Source: Candidatus Fimimorpha excrementavium
Lineage (GTDB): Bacteria; Bacillota; Clostridia; Lachnospirales; Lachnospiraceae
Length of the DNA stretch: 53,714 bases
Assembly (NCBI GenBank): GCA_018710785.1
Contig: DVJD01000012.1
Coordinates: 1-53,714, forward strand
Direction of reading: 5' to 3'
Within the stretch, counting starts at the first letter, position 1, and each line of letters opens with the position of its first letter. Shown in pieces: positions 36,448 through 45,581 of the stretch. Below the pieces are notes generated by a model. That model did no database searches. It was not told the origin of the DNA and worked only from the letters and a program-made list of their open reading frames with translations. A program made the translations under genes and the position numbers.

Positions 36448-37311
36448 ATGGAATTGAGAACAGCAGTCAGTCCAAGAGACGTAAAACATTACACAACCGA
36501 GCGTCTGAGAGAAGAATTTTTAATCCAGAATCTTTTTACGCCAGGAGAAATCAAACTGGTATACAGCCACATTGACCGTATCATCACAGGCGCAGCCACT
36601 CCGACCAATGAGGCGCTGGTTCTGACAGCAGGGGACGAGCTTCGTGCAAAGTATTTCTGCGAGAGAAGAGAGCTGGGTGTCATCAACATCGGCGGCAAGG
36701 GTACGATTACCGTGGACGGCAAAGCATATGCGGTAGACCATAAGCAGGGAATGTACATCGGCATGGGATCCAAGGAGATTTCCTTCGCCAGCGAGGATGC
36801 TTCCAACCCGGCCAAGTTCTACTTAAACAGCGCTCCGGCCCACAAGACGTATCCGACCGTTTTGATCAAACCAGAAGGCACACCGGAAGAAGGCGTAGTC
36901 ATCGTAAAGGATGAAAACAAGGTGGAATTGGGTACGCTGGAACAGTCCAATCACAGAACTATCTGCAAATACATCCTTCCGGGCCAGGTGGAAAGCTGCC
37001 AGCTGGAGATGGGTATGACAAAGCTGGAACCAGGCAGTGTCTGGAACACCATGCCATGCCATACACATGACAGAAGAATGGAAGTATATCTGTACTTTGA
37101 TATTCCGGAAGATGCGTTTGTTATGCATTATATGGGAGAGCCGCAGGAGACACGCCACATTGTCATGCGCAATGAAGAAGCGGTCATCTCCCCAAGCTGG
37201 TCCATCCATGCAGGTTCCGGTTCCCAGGCTTATACCTTCATCTGGGGAATGGTAGGAGAAAATCAGGATTTCGATGATATGGACGGCATCGACAATAAGG
37301 ACTTAATGTAA
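36448..37311 (+). CDS. kduI: 5-dehydro-4-deoxy-D-glucuronate isomerase
   Basis: A 287-residue cupin-type enzyme that isomerises 5-keto-4-deoxyuronate (from pectin or glycosaminoglycan breakdown) to 3-deoxy-D-glycero-2,5-hexodiulosonate. The zinc-site motif CHTHDRRMEVYLYFD lies near residues 204-218, with the later conserved SPSWSIHAGSGSQAYTFIWGM. AAAGGAG precedes the ATG at 36448. A possible -10 TATACT is at 36397. The neighbouring genes are unrelated to uronate catabolism, and kduD is not present here. The identification is firm although the context is unusual. Confidence 0.95.
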   Translation: MELRTAVSPRDVKHYTTERLREEFLIQNLFTPGEIKLVYSHIDRIITGAATPTNEALVLTAGDELRAKYFCERRELGVINIGGKGTITVDGKAYAVDHKQGMYIGMGSKEISFASEDASNPAKFYLNSAPAHKTYPTVLIKPEGTPEEGVVIVKDENKVELGTLEQSNHRTICKYILPGQVESCQLEMGMTKLEPGSVWNTMPCHTHDRRMEVYLYFDIPEDAFVMHYMGEPQETRHIVMRNEEAVISPSWSIHAGSGSQAYTFIWGMVGENQDFDDMDGIDNKDLM

Positions 37312-37321
37312 GTATGATTTT

Positions 37322-37368
37322 CACATAATCGACATATTTGTCTGATAAGATCAAAATGTGATTATGTG
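37322..37368. repeat. Inverted repeat upstream of the terminator before the OmpR-type regulator
   Basis: CACATAATC (37322-37330) and GATTATGTG (37360-37368) are exact reverse complements. Between them lies a TTGTCT element (37338-37343), and GATTAT (37360-37365) is 16 bases downstream of it, a possible weak promoter inside the repeat. It may be a regulator-binding site. Confidence 0.4.
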
Positions 37369-37375
37369 TAATGAC

Positions 37376-37431
37376 AAAAGGGTATTGTGCAGCCCGGTGA
37401 CACATGTCACCGGATGGCAATGCCCTTTTTT
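37376..37431 (+). terminator. Strong terminator directly before the OmpR-type regulator
   Basis: AAAAGGGTATTG pairs with CAATGCCCTTTT, enclosing a perfect palindrome CCGGTGACA/TGTCACCGG (37394-37413), and is followed by TTTTTT. It ends about 20 bases before the start codon of the next gene, leaving no room for a normal promoter after it; it can end kduI transcripts or act as an attenuator. Confidence 0.88.
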
Positions 37432-37452
37432 AGTATAAAAGGAGGAATCGGT

Positions 37453-38133
37453 ATGGAGCGTTTGAAGATTTTGGTGGTGGATGATGAGAGCAGAATGCGC
37501 AAACTGGTAAAGGACTTTCTGGTTCGCAACGATTTTACTGTTTTGGAAGCGGAAGATGGAGAACAGGCGGTGGATGTTTTTTTCAAAGAAAAAAACATTG
37601 CTTTGATTATTTTAGATGTGATGATGCCGAAGATGGATGGATGGCAGGTGGTAAAAACCATACGGGAATATTCCCAGGTCCCCATCATCATGCTGACGGC
37701 AAAGGGGGAGGAACGGGACGAACTGCAGGGGTTTGATCTCGGGGTGGATGAATATATTTCCAAACCATTCAGCCCAAAGATTTTGGTGGCCAGAGTGGAA
37801 GCGATTCTGCGCCGTTCCAGACAGACCAAGAGCGACGTCATCGAAGTGGGCGGCATCACATTTGATAAGTCAGCCCATATGGTGACGATTGACGGAAAGA
37901 GTGTGGATCTGAGTTATAAAGAGTTTGAACTGCTGGGCTACTTTCTGGAAAACCAGGGCATTGCCCTGTCCAGAGAAAAAATCCTGAATAATGTATGGAA
38001 CTATGATTATTTCGGAGATGCCAGAACCATTGACACCCATGTGAAAAAGCTGAGAAGCAAGATGGGAAGCAAGGGAGAATATATCAAGACCATATGGGGA
38101 ATGGGATATAAATTTGAGGTGGATGCAACATGA
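37453..38133 (+). CDS. OmpR/PhoB-family response regulator
   Basis: A 226-residue response regulator. The receiver contains D10-D11 acidic residues, phospho-acceptor D55 (LIILDVMMP), T82 and K104 (YISKPF). The C-terminal winged helix starts near 125 and ends KTIWGMGYKFEVDAT. The ATG at 37453 follows AAAGGAGGA; an upstream open frame runs through the terminator and is not real. The histidine kinase gene overlaps its stop by 4 bases. Target genes are unknown. Confidence 0.95.
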   Translation: MERLKILVVDDESRMRKLVKDFLVRNDFTVLEAEDGEQAVDVFFKEKNIALIILDVMMPKMDGWQVVKTIREYSQVPIIMLTAKGEERDELQGFDLGVDEYISKPFSPKILVARVEAILRRSRQTKSDVIEVGGITFDKSAHMVTIDGKSVDLSYKEFELLGYFLENQGIALSREKILNNVWNYDYFGDARTIDTHVKKLRSKMGSKGEYIKTIWGMGYKFEVDAT

Positions 38134-39641
38134 AACATTCTCTGCGGCTGAAAATAACCAGTATTTTTGTGGGAATCATGGCTTTGACGCTGATCGGGCT
38201 GTGGGTCTTGAATAATTGTTTCCTGGAAGATTTTTACTGCCGTAATAAAGTTAAAATTTTTGATGAAGCGTACTTGAAATTAAACCAGATGGTTAGCCAG
38301 GGAAACGACAGTTCCATTGATTTTGAAATGAATCAGTGGAGGGAAAGTCAGAATATGTCTGTTCTGGTGGTACAGGGAAGTGAGTGGACCAACATCTATA
38401 AGGTGCAGATGACGTCACCATATGAACGGGAGCGCATGATGCAGCGCCTGCAGCAGGACGTGATCAACAGCAACCAGGATAATGTACAGGTTATTGAAAA
38501 AAGGGATTCTTATACGATACAGAAAGTATTCGATGATAATACACAGACCCATTATATGGAGTGCTTCGGGTTTATCCCTGTGATCGAGTGGAACAGTTCA
38601 GGGCTGTTTCTGATGTCTATTCCGTTGTCCACCATTCAGGATAGTGTAAAATTGGCCAATGAATTTCTAATCAATATTGGTATCGTGGCTTTGGTGATTT
38701 CAACCGTTGCCATGTATATGGCTGTATGGAGTTTGACCAAACCAATTTTGGTTTTGTCCCATATTTCAGAACGAATGACGGCTCTGGACTTCAGTGCAAA
38801 ATATGAGGGCAATGATAACAATGAAATCGGAATCCTGGGCAACAGTATGAATGCCATGTCGGAAAAATTGGAGCGCACCATCCGGGAACTGCAGAGCGCC
38901 AATGCGCAGCTGAAGAAGGATATTGAAGAAAAAATTCAAATTGACGATATGCGCAAGGAATTTTTGTCCAATGTATCCCATGAGCTGAAGACGCCGATCG
39001 CTTTGATTCAGGGATATGCGGAAGGATTGAAAGAGGGGATCAGTGATGATCCGGAGAGCATGGATTTTTACTGTGAAGTCATCATGGATGAAGCAGATAA
39101 AATGAATAAAATGGTTCGCAAATTGCTGACACTGAATCATCTGGAGTTCGGACAGGATGAGGTGGTCATGGAAGCCTTTGATGTGGTGGAATTGATTAAG
39201 AGTATCGTCAATTCAGCCAATATTATGGTGCAGCAGAAAGAAGCGGATATCTCCATTGGCGGTATGTCCATGGCGATTGTTATGGCGGATGAATTTAAGG
39301 TGGAAGAGGTAGTGACCAATTATGTGAGCAATGCGCTGAACCATCTGGATTATGCAAGAAAAATTAAGATTTTTGTGGAAGATATCGGCCCTGATATTCA
39401 GATATCAGTATTTAATACGGGCGATCCCATACCGGAAGAGGATTTGGAAAAAGTGTGGATTAAATTTTACAAAGTGGATAAGGCCAGGACACGGGCTTAC
39501 GGCGGAAGCGGAATCGGTCTTTCCATCGTAAAAGCGATCATGGATTCCTTCCATCAAAAATGCGGGGTTTACAACCGGCCGGACGGTGTGGTATTCTGGT
39601 TTACGCTGAAAAAAGCGCAGAGAGAAGAGAAGAAAGACTGA
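38130..39641 (+). CDS. Membrane sensor histidine kinase
   Basis: A 503-residue kinase: membrane segment 1 (about 9-29), an extracytoplasmic sensor domain (30-177), membrane segment 2 (178-200), HAMP (about 201-253), HisKA with phospho-acceptor H284 in NVSHELKTPI, and a HATPase domain with the N-box NYVSNALNH, a G1 region and GGSGIGLSIVKAIMD. The gene overlaps the response regulator by 4 bases, so they form one system. The signal is unknown. The general layout resembles VanS- or ResE-like kinases, but that does not fix the function. Confidence 0.95.
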   Translation: MKHSLRLKITSIFVGIMALTLIGLWVLNNCFLEDFYCRNKVKIFDEAYLKLNQMVSQGNDSSIDFEMNQWRESQNMSVLVVQGSEWTNIYKVQMTSPYERERMMQRLQQDVINSNQDNVQVIEKRDSYTIQKVFDDNTQTHYMECFGFIPVIEWNSSGLFLMSIPLSTIQDSVKLANEFLINIGIVALVISTVAMYMAVWSLTKPILVLSHISERMTALDFSAKYEGNDNNEIGILGNSMNAMSEKLERTIRELQSANAQLKKDIEEKIQIDDMRKEFLSNVSHELKTPIALIQGYAEGLKEGISDDPESMDFYCEVIMDEADKMNKMVRKLLTLNHLEFGQDEVVMEAFDVVELIKSIVNSANIMVQQKEADISIGGMSMAIVMADEFKVEEVVTNYVSNALNHLDYARKIKIFVEDIGPDIQISVFNTGDPIPEEDLEKVWIKFYKVDKARTRAYGGSGIGLSIVKAIMDSFHQKCGVYNRPDGVVFWFTLKKAQREEKKD

Positions 39642-39661
39642 AAATAGAGAAAAGGGACATT

Positions 39662-40168
39662 ATGAACAAGGTTAATTACGAAGAAATCAGGGAAAAAATA
39701 CATTCCTGCGATATGCTGCTGATCGGAATCGGCCAGGAGTTTGAGGAAGGGCAGGCAAAAAAGGAAGAACGGCTGGAGACGATGGAGCAGCTGGCTTCCT
39801 ATTTAAAAGGATTGAATTATTTTGTCTTGTCAAGCAATAAAAACGATTTGGTGGAGCAGATTTCCTGGAGAAAGGACGCAGTGGCAGCGCCTCTGTGCCG
39901 GGAAGATGAGGCTGCCTGGGATCGGTATATGAAATGGATCAGTTATACACTGAATCATAAATTGCTTGTGCTGGAATTGGGCGAGGGATTTTTAAATCCG
40001 GCTGTCATGCGCTGGCCCTTTGAGCGCATGGTGATGATCAATCAGAAGGCGGAACTGATCCGCGTGGGAGAAAAATTTTCTCAGATTCCGGAGGAAATAA
40101 AAGAAAAGGGAATCGCCGTTCCCCTCTCGTCATTGAAATTTGTAACAGAATTGTGCAGTGAGGATTAG
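39662..40168 (+). CDS. Sir2-like protein, degenerate
   Basis: A 168-residue cytoplasmic protein. CDMLLIGIGQEFEEG near residue 16 occupies the place of the sirtuin GAGxS loop, YFVLSSNKNDLVEQ near 51-64 replaces the TQNxD motif, and LLVLELGEGFLNPAVMRWPFE (about residues 100-120) resembles the C-terminal part of Firmicute Sir2-like proteins. The catalytic histidine motif and zinc cysteines are not seen, and the length is about two thirds of an ordinary sirtuin. It may bind a nucleotide without deacetylase activity. The ATG at 39662 lies 20 bases after the kinase stop, so it is probably co-transcribed with the two-component system. The family call is moderate. Confidence 0.7.
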   Translation: MNKVNYEEIREKIHSCDMLLIGIGQEFEEGQAKKEERLETMEQLASYLKGLNYFVLSSNKNDLVEQISWRKDAVAAPLCREDEAAWDRYMKWISYTLNHKLLVLELGEGFLNPAVMRWPFERMVMINQKAELIRVGEKFSQIPEEIKEKGIAVPLSSLKFVTELCSED

Positions 40169-40171
40169 GAT

Positions 40172-40200
40172 TTGTATCTGAAACAAAAATGTGATAGAAT
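40172..40200 (+). promoter_or_regulatory. Promoter of hisH-hisF
   Basis: TTGTAT (40172-40177), 17-base spacer and TAGAAT (40195-40200), about 50 bases before the hisH start codon. Confidence 0.6.
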
Positions 40201-40250
40201 AGTATTCTAAGTTTCTATGAATCACCAATGCGGAAAGAGATGAGGAATAT

Positions 40251-40871
40251 ATGATTGCAATCATTGATTATGATGCCGGGAATTTGAGGAGCGTGGAAAA
40301 GGCGCTGGCATTCATCGGGGAAGAAAGCAGCATTACAAGGGACAGAGCACAGATTTTGGCGGCAGATAAAGTGATCCTGCCGGGGGTTGGTTCCTTTGGA
40401 GACGCCATGGAACATCTGAAACGCTATGGCCTGGATGAAGTCATACGGGAAGTGGTAAAAAGACAGATCCCCCTTTTGGGAATCTGTCTGGGGCTTCAGC
40501 TTTTATTTGAACGGAGTGAAGAAAGTCCGGGAGTGGAAGGTCTTGGAATTTTGAAAGGGGAAATCTTACATATCCCGGAAAAAGAGGGGCTGAAAATCCC
40601 CCATATGGGATGGAATTCGCTGAATATAAGGGATGGAGCCGGATTGTTTCAGGGAATCGCACAAAATGCATACGTCTATTTTGTCCATTCCTATTATTTA
40701 AAGGCAGGAGACGAACGGATCGTGGCCGCGACCACGCATTACAGCACTGAGATCCATGCGTCGGTGGAAGACGGCATGGTATTTGCCTGTCAGTTCCATC
40801 CGGAAAAGAGCGGCGATGTGGGACTGCGTATTTTGAAAAATTTTGCGGCGATTGGCGGCGGCAGGAAGTAG
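40251..40871 (+). CDS. hisH: Imidazole glycerol phosphate synthase, glutaminase subunit
   Basis: A 206-residue class I glutamine amidotransferase that supplies ammonia to HisF in histidine synthesis. The catalytic triad is visible: nucleophile C79 in LLGICLGLQ, H183 and E185 in FHPEKS. The oxyanion-strand PGVGSFGDAM near 44-53 and the HisH hallmark PHMGWNSL near 117-124 are present. GAGG precedes the ATG. hisF follows 37 bases downstream; no other his gene is in the window. Confidence 0.96.
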   Translation: MIAIIDYDAGNLRSVEKALAFIGEESSITRDRAQILAADKVILPGVGSFGDAMEHLKRYGLDEVIREVVKRQIPLLGICLGLQLLFERSEESPGVEGLGILKGEILHIPEKEGLKIPHMGWNSLNIRDGAGLFQGIAQNAYVYFVHSYYLKAGDERIVAATTHYSTEIHASVEDGMVFACQFHPEKSGDVGLRILKNFAAIGGGRK

Positions 40872-40908
40872 CGGGTTTGCCTGCGCCATATGGAAATGAG
40901 GGAAAGCG

Positions 40909-41664
40909 ATGTTTACAAAACGAATTATCCCCTGTCTGGATGTCCATGCAGGGCGAGTGGTAAAAGGCGTTAACTTTGTGGATCTGCGGGATGCCGGAGA
41001 TCCGGTGGAAATCGCAGCGGCCTACGACAAATCCGGGGCAGATGAGCTGGTATTTTTGGATATCACAGCCTCTTCCGATGCGCGGAACATCCAGCTGGAT
41101 ATGGTCCGCCGCGTGGCGGAGACCGTATTTATCCCCTTCACGGTGGGGGGAGGAATCCGCAGCGTGGAAGATTTTCGTATGATTCTCCGGGAAGGGGCCG
41201 ATAAGATCGCGGTCAATTCGGCGGCCATTGACCGGCCGGAATTGATCCGGGAAGCGGCAGAGAAATTCGGAAGTCAGTGTGTGGTGGTGGCCATCGATGC
41301 AAAGCGGACTGCAGATGGGTTCCATGTGTTCAAAAAAGGCGGAAGAGAGGATACGGGCCTGGACGCCATATCCTGGGCGAAACAGGCCGCCGCTTTGGGC
41401 GCCGGAGAGATTTTGCTGACCAGTATGGACTGTGATGGTACCAAGGACGGATATGACCTGGAATTGACCAGGCAGGTGGCAGAGAATGTTCCCATTCCGG
41501 TCATCGCTTCCGGAGGAGCGGGAACCATGGAACATTTTTATGAAGCCCTGACCGTGGGAAAAGCGGATGCGGCACTGGCAGCCAGCCTGTTTCATTATAA
41601 AGAAATGACGATCCGCGATTTGAAAGAGTATCTGGACAAAAGGGGAATCTCTGTGAGAAAATAA
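40909..41664 (+). CDS. hisF: Imidazole glycerol phosphate synthase, cyclase subunit
   Basis: A 251-residue (beta/alpha)8-barrel enzyme that forms imidazole glycerol phosphate and AICAR from PRFAR and ammonia. The catalytic aspartates are in [11 protein letters not shown] (D11) and [17 protein letters not shown]-type strand region near 170-185 (seen as [14 protein letters not shown]). Phosphate-binding glycines occur in VGGGIRS and ASGGAG. It forms a complex with HisH encoded just before it. An intrinsic terminator lies after the stop. Confidence 0.97.
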   Translation: MFTKRIIPCLDVHAGRVVKGVNFVDLRDAGDPVEIAAAYDKSGADELVFLDITASSDARNIQLDMVRRVAETVFIPFTVGGGIRSVEDFRMILREGADKIAVNSAAIDRPELIREAAEKFGSQCVVVAIDAKRTADGFHVFKKGGREDTGLDAISWAKQAAALGAGEILLTSMDCDGTKDGYDLELTRQVAENVPIPVIASGGAGTMEHFYEALTVGKADAALAASLFHYKEMTIRDLKEYLDKRGISVRK

Positions 41665-41671
41665 TGGAGGC

Positions 41672-41706
41672 GGCAAAGCGGATGATGAATATCCGCTTTG
41701 TTTTTG
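41672..41706 (+). terminator. Terminator after hisF
   Basis: CAAAGCGGAT (41674-41683) and ATCCGCTTTG (41691-41700) pair perfectly around a 7-base loop and are followed by TTTTTG. Intrinsic terminator. Confidence 0.85.
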
Positions 41707-41759
41707 CCATAGAAATGAAGAGAAGAAATCTGCCCGCGGGCAGAGGGAAAGGAGTAGAG

Positions 41760-42434
41760 ATGGGAGCGATCGCAAACGATTGGTTAAAGCCTCTCAGCGC
41801 AGAATTTAAGAAGCCGTATTATGCCAAATTATACAAAAAGGTCCTGCAGGAATATCAGACCCATTTGGTGTATCCGGCATCCGATGATATTTTCAATGCA
41901 TTTAATCTGACCCCCCTTTCACAGGTAAAGGTGGTGATTTTGGGACAGGACCCCTATCATGGCGACGGGCAGGCCCATGGCCTTTGTTTTTCCGTCAAGC
42001 CGGATGTGGAGATTCCTCCGTCTCTGGTGAATATTTATCAGGAGCTGCACGATGATCTGGGGTGTCGGATTCCCAATAACGGATATTTGGAAAAATGGGC
42101 CAGACAGGGCGTACTGCTGCTGAATACGGTTTTGACCGTTCGGGCACATCAGGCATATTCCCACAGAGGAATCGGCTGGGAAGAGTTCACCGATGCGGCC
42201 ATCCGTATTTTAAATGAACAGGACAGACCGATGGTATTCATTTTATGGGGAAAACCGGCCCAGAGCAAAAAGAGCATGCTGAACAATCCGAAGCATCTGA
42301 TTCTGGAAGCGCCCCATCCCAGCCCTTTGTCTGCGTTCCGCGGGTTTTTCGGAAGCCGTCCGTTCAGCCAGACGAATCGTTTTCTGGAGGAAAACGGTCT
42401 GGAACCGATTGACTGGCAGATTGAAGACCGATAG
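41760..42434 (+). CDS. ung: Uracil-DNA glycosylase
   Basis: A 224-residue base-excision repair enzyme removing uracil from DNA. The water-activating motif GQDPYHG contains D64; the leucine-loop motif HPSPLSA contains H186. Other family signatures are GLCFSV and LLLNTVLTVR. The ATG at 41760 follows AAAGGAGT; an open frame extends upstream through the hisF terminator but has no ribosome site. The uppP gene starts 17 bases after its stop. Confidence 0.97.
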   Translation: MGAIANDWLKPLSAEFKKPYYAKLYKKVLQEYQTHLVYPASDDIFNAFNLTPLSQVKVVILGQDPYHGDGQAHGLCFSVKPDVEIPPSLVNIYQELHDDLGCRIPNNGYLEKWARQGVLLLNTVLTVRAHQAYSHRGIGWEEFTDAAIRILNEQDRPMVFILWGKPAQSKKSMLNNPKHLILEAPHPSPLSAFRGFFGSRPFSQTNRFLEENGLEPIDWQIEDR

Positions 42435-42451
42435 AAGAGGGGGAGGAAAAC

Positions 42452-43300
42452 GTGAATTTTATTGAATGGCTTCGGGTTATATTTTTGGGTATCGTGGAGG
42501 GAATCACCGAGTGGCTGCCCATCAGCAGCACCGGGCATCTGATTCTGGTGGATGAGATTTGGAAAACCTCGGCGCCTCAGGTGTTTACCGAATCGTTTAC
42601 CAACATGTTTGAAGTGGTGATTCAGCTGGGGGCGATTTTAGCGGTTGTGACGGTATTTTTCCATAAGCTGAATCCGTTTTCAGATAGGAAGACCAGCGAA
42701 CAAAAGAAAAATACCATCAACCTGTGGAAGAAAGTCATCATAGGCTGTATCCCGGCCGGTGTGGTGGGAGTTTTGTTTAATGACTGGATGGAGGAGCATC
42801 TCATGAGCTGGCAGGTGGTTGCGGCCATGCTGATTTTGTACGGGGTGCTGTTCATTGGAATCGAGTGGCTCAGCCGGAGAAGAGACTTTCGGATCACCCG
42901 CTTTTCGGAGCTTTCTTACCGGACGGCATTTCTGATCGGTGTGATACAGATTTTGTCCCTGGTTCCGGGAACCTCCCGCTCTGGCGTGACGATTTTGGGA
43001 GCCATGCTTCTGGGATGTTCCCGCTATATTGCGGCGGAATACACCTTTTATCTGGCGATCCCTGTCATGTTCGGAGCCAGCGGATTGAAAGTGATCAATT
43101 TCTTCCGGGAGGGAGGCGGATTTTCCGGGGAACAGTTTGCGGTGGTTCTGGTATCCATGGCAGTGGCTTATCTGGTATCGATTTATGTGATTCAATTTTT
43201 GATGGGATATATTAAGCGCCATGATTTCCGCGTATTTGGTGTATACCGGATCGTTCTGGGAATCCTGGTGATCGTATGCTTTACCTGGATATTTGGATGA
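42452..43300 (+). CDS. uppP: Undecaprenyl-diphosphatase
   Basis: A 282-residue integral membrane phosphatase (BacA family) that recycles undecaprenyl pyrophosphate to the monophosphate lipid carrier for peptidoglycan synthesis; loss usually raises bacitracin sensitivity. The active-site segments are [15 protein letters not shown] (about 16-30) and [11 protein letters not shown] (about 171-181). About eight hydrophobic segments are present. The start is GTG at 42452 with GGGGGAGG upstream. xth begins 13 bases after the stop. Confidence 0.96.
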   Translation: MNFIEWLRVIFLGIVEGITEWLPISSTGHLILVDEIWKTSAPQVFTESFTNMFEVVIQLGAILAVVTVFFHKLNPFSDRKTSEQKKNTINLWKKVIIGCIPAGVVGVLFNDWMEEHLMSWQVVAAMLILYGVLFIGIEWLSRRRDFRITRFSELSYRTAFLIGVIQILSLVPGTSRSGVTILGAMLLGCSRYIAAEYTFYLAIPVMFGASGLKVINFFREGGGFSGEQFAVVLVSMAVAYLVSIYVIQFLMGYIKRHDFRVFGVYRIVLGILVIVCFTWIFG

Positions 43301-43313
43301 GAAAGGAAGACGG

Positions 43314-44069
43314 ATGAAAAAATTAATTTCTTGGAATGTCAACGGTCTGCGGGCCTGTGTGCAGAAGGGATTTTTAGACTATTTTAAAGAGGCGGACGCC
43401 GATGTGTTCTGCCTTCAGGAGACGAAGCTGCAGAGCGGACAGATTGAACTGGATCTGGAGGGATATCATCAGTATTGGAATTATGCGGAGAAAAAGGGAT
43501 ATTCCGGTACGGCCATGTTCACAAAGGAGGAGCCGCTTAAGGTGACGTATGGGATCGGCATCGAAGAGCATGACAAAGAAGGGAGAGTCATCACAGCAGA
43601 ATTCCCGGAATACTTTGTGGTGACCTGTTACACGCCAAATTCCCAAAATGAACTGACCAGGCTTGCGTACCGGATGGAGTGGGAAGACGCTTTTCTTGGC
43701 TACCTGAAAGGATTGGAAAAAACGAAGCCCGTCATCTTCTGCGGGGATCTGAATGTGGCCCATCAGGAGATCGACCTGAAAAATCCCAAAACCAACCGGA
43801 GAAATGCGGGATTCACCGATGAGGAACGGGCAAAATTCACCGCACTTCTCGCAGCCGGATTTGTGGATACCTACCGGTATTTTTATCCGGATAAGGAACA
43901 GGTATATTCCTGGTGGTCTTATCGGTTTAAAGCCAGGGAAAAGAATGCCGGGTGGCGTATTGATTATTTCTGTGTATCCGATTGTTTAAAAGACCGTCTG
44001 GTCAGCGCAGACATCCATACAGAGGTCATGGGGTCGGATCACTGTCCGGTTGAGGCAGTGATTTCATAA
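43314..44069 (+). CDS. xth: Exodeoxyribonuclease III
   Basis: A 251-residue AP endonuclease/exonuclease of the EEP superfamily acting in base-excision repair, downstream of enzymes such as the uracil glycosylase encoded 900 bases earlier. Motifs are [16 protein letters not shown] (catalytic Glu), CGDLNVAH and the C-terminal GSDHCPVE. The ATG at 43314 follows AAAGGAAG. Its last 44 bases overlap the 3' end of the reverse-strand thioesterase gene. Confidence 0.96.
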   Translation: MKKLISWNVNGLRACVQKGFLDYFKEADADVFCLQETKLQSGQIELDLEGYHQYWNYAEKKGYSGTAMFTKEEPLKVTYGIGIEEHDKEGRVITAEFPEYFVVTCYTPNSQNELTRLAYRMEWEDAFLGYLKGLEKTKPVIFCGDLNVAHQEIDLKNPKTNRRNAGFTDEERAKFTALLAAGFVDTYRYFYPDKEQVYSWWSYRFKAREKNAGWRIDYFCVSDCLKDRLVSADIHTEVMGSDHCPVEAVIS

Positions 44070-44466
44070 GATCTTCGTAGAGAGAAGGATGGGTTTTCTT
44101 CAGCTGGATCGGATGAAAGGATTTGTCTAAAAAGCAATGGCTGGTGGTGCCTTTGGCCCGCAGTTCATTGCTTTTTTTATCCCGGATTTCATAGGCAAGG
44201 TCCAGCTTGATGCCATTGAAACGGGTGGTGCAGACCGAAATGGATACGGTGTCTCCATAGCGGACCGAAGAGCGGTAGTCGCAGGAAACCGAAAGAACCG
44301 GAATCAAAATCCCCTGTTCTTCAATGCTTTTATAGGGAAGCCCCATCTGATTCAGATAATCAGTGCGGGCTTCTTCCATGTAGCGAATATAATTGGAGTG
44401 ATGAATGATCCCCATCTGATCCGTCTCGTAGTAGTTGGTTGTGCGTTCGTAAGGCTGATACTGCAT
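44026..44466 (-). CDS. Acyl-CoA thioesterase, YbgC/FadM type (hot-dog fold)
   Basis: A 146-residue 4HBT hot-dog-fold thioesterase. The N-terminal region [22 protein letters not shown] contains the catalytic Asp and the HxxY pattern of the YbgC group. It should hydrolyse acyl-CoA or similar thioesters; the natural substrate is unknown. The ATG at plus 44466 follows AAAGGA on the reverse strand. It is downstream of the P1 peptidase gene on the same strand, with a 49-base gap. Its 3' end overlaps xth in antisense. Confidence 0.92.
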   Translation of the reverse strand: MQYQPYERTTNYYETDQMGIIHHSNYIRYMEEARTDYLNQMGLPYKSIEEQGILIPVLSVSCDYRSSVRYGDTVSISVCTTRFNGIKLDLAYEIRDKKSNELRAKGTTSHCFLDKSFHPIQLKKTHPSLYEDLMKSLPQPDSDPTP

Positions 44467-44515
44467 AATGATTGTGTCCTTTCTTAAAATTGTAAATAAC
44501 AGCGGAATCCATGTA

Positions 44516-45448
44516 TTATACCGGAGTGACGGCCCGGCGGATGGCTTCCGCCATGACATGGGCAGACAGCGTCCCCACCAGATTGATATCCGCCCGGACA
44601 TTGCCCACAGAAAGCGCATAGACGGTGTCCCCGTCTGCGGTTGTGTGAATGGGGCGGATACAGCGCGCATAGGCGTCCTGGGCCATGGCCGCGATTTTAT
44701 TCATCTGTGCTTTGCCAAAGGAGGCATTGGTCAGGATGACACCGATGGTGGTATTGCCCGCGGGAAGGGGATGGGCTGCCAGCTGATCATACATGTGATA
44801 CATGGCTTCCTCGCTGTCGCAAAACGGATCCTGTTCATGGATGGCCATACCGGCAATCCGCTTTCCGGTCCGATGATCATATACATCGCCCAGGGCATTG
44901 ACACAGACGACGGCTCCGATTTTTAAATCTCCCAGGGAAACCGCATACAGGCCGAGACCGGATTTTTGGGCATCTGCCATTCCCCGCAGTTTGCCGACGG
45001 TGGCTCCGCAGCCGCAGCCATAGTTTCCGCCTTTTGGCCGGTTGATTTCGGCATCCAGGCAGGCCTGATAGGCCATGGCTTTGTCTGGCCTGATTTTGGA
45101 CTGACCATAGGAGAGATCAAAAATACAGGACTGGCATACCAGAGGAACCCGTATGTCCCCCACAGAAAAGCCGATGCCGCGTTCTTCCAGATATTCCATG
45201 ACGCCTCCCGCGGCATCCAGACCGAAGGCGCTGCCGCCGCTGAGCAGTACGGCGTGGATGGCTTCGCAGGCTGCCACGGGATTCAAAAGCTCACTTTCCC
45301 GGGACGCCGGGCCGCCGCCCCGCACATCGATTCCGGCGGGAGCGCCCTGGGGGCAAAGGATGACGGTGCATCCGGTTTTGGCTTCGCTGTTTTGCGCATT
45401 GCCGATTTTTACATGTTCGATTTCATAGATAGGAATTTCCTTTGGCAT
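44516..45448 (-). CDS. P1 family peptidase (DmpA/aminopeptidase-like)
   Basis: A 310-residue protein of the DmpA/peptidase S58 fold, an Ntn-hydrolase that self-cleaves into two chains. Hallmarks are GNAQNSEAKTGCTVILCP at the N-terminus, RGGGPASRESELL, AVLLSGGSAFGLDAA, and the cleavage-region strand IGVILTNASFGKAQMNK (about 250-265). Members are aminopeptidases or beta-peptidyl aminopeptidases; specificity is not predictable here. The ATG at plus 45448 follows AAAGGAGC. Confidence 0.92.
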   Translation of the reverse strand: MPKEIPIYEIEHVKIGNAQNSEAKTGCTVILCPQGAPAGIDVRGGGPASRESELLNPVAACEAIHAVLLSGGSAFGLDAAGGVMEYLEERGIGFSVGDIRVPLVCQSCIFDLSYGQSKIRPDKAMAYQACLDAEINRPKGGNYGCGCGATVGKLRGMADAQKSGLGLYAVSLGDLKIGAVVCVNALGDVYDHRTGKRIAGMAIHEQDPFCDSEEAMYHMYDQLAAHPLPAGNTTIGVILTNASFGKAQMNKIAAMAQDAYARCIRPIHTTADGDTVYALSVGNVRADINLVGTLSAHVMAEAIRRAVTPV

Positions 45449-45512
45449 ACATACGCTCCTTTCCAGTGAAAAAATGGTATCCGCAGACCGCTTGAAGCCG
45501 TCTGTTCCTACT

Positions 45513-45541
45513 ATTATAAGATGGGTGAAAGAAAATGACAA
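45513..45541 (-). promoter_or_regulatory. Promoter of the P1 peptidase gene
   Basis: Reverse-strand TTGTCA (plus 45536-45541) and TATAAT (plus 45513-45518), 17-base spacer. It lies back to back with the promoter of the ECF S-component gene. Confidence 0.65.
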
Positions 45542-45581
45542 GGAAAATGCGCGGATGTCAGGTATGTGTCCATTCTGACGG

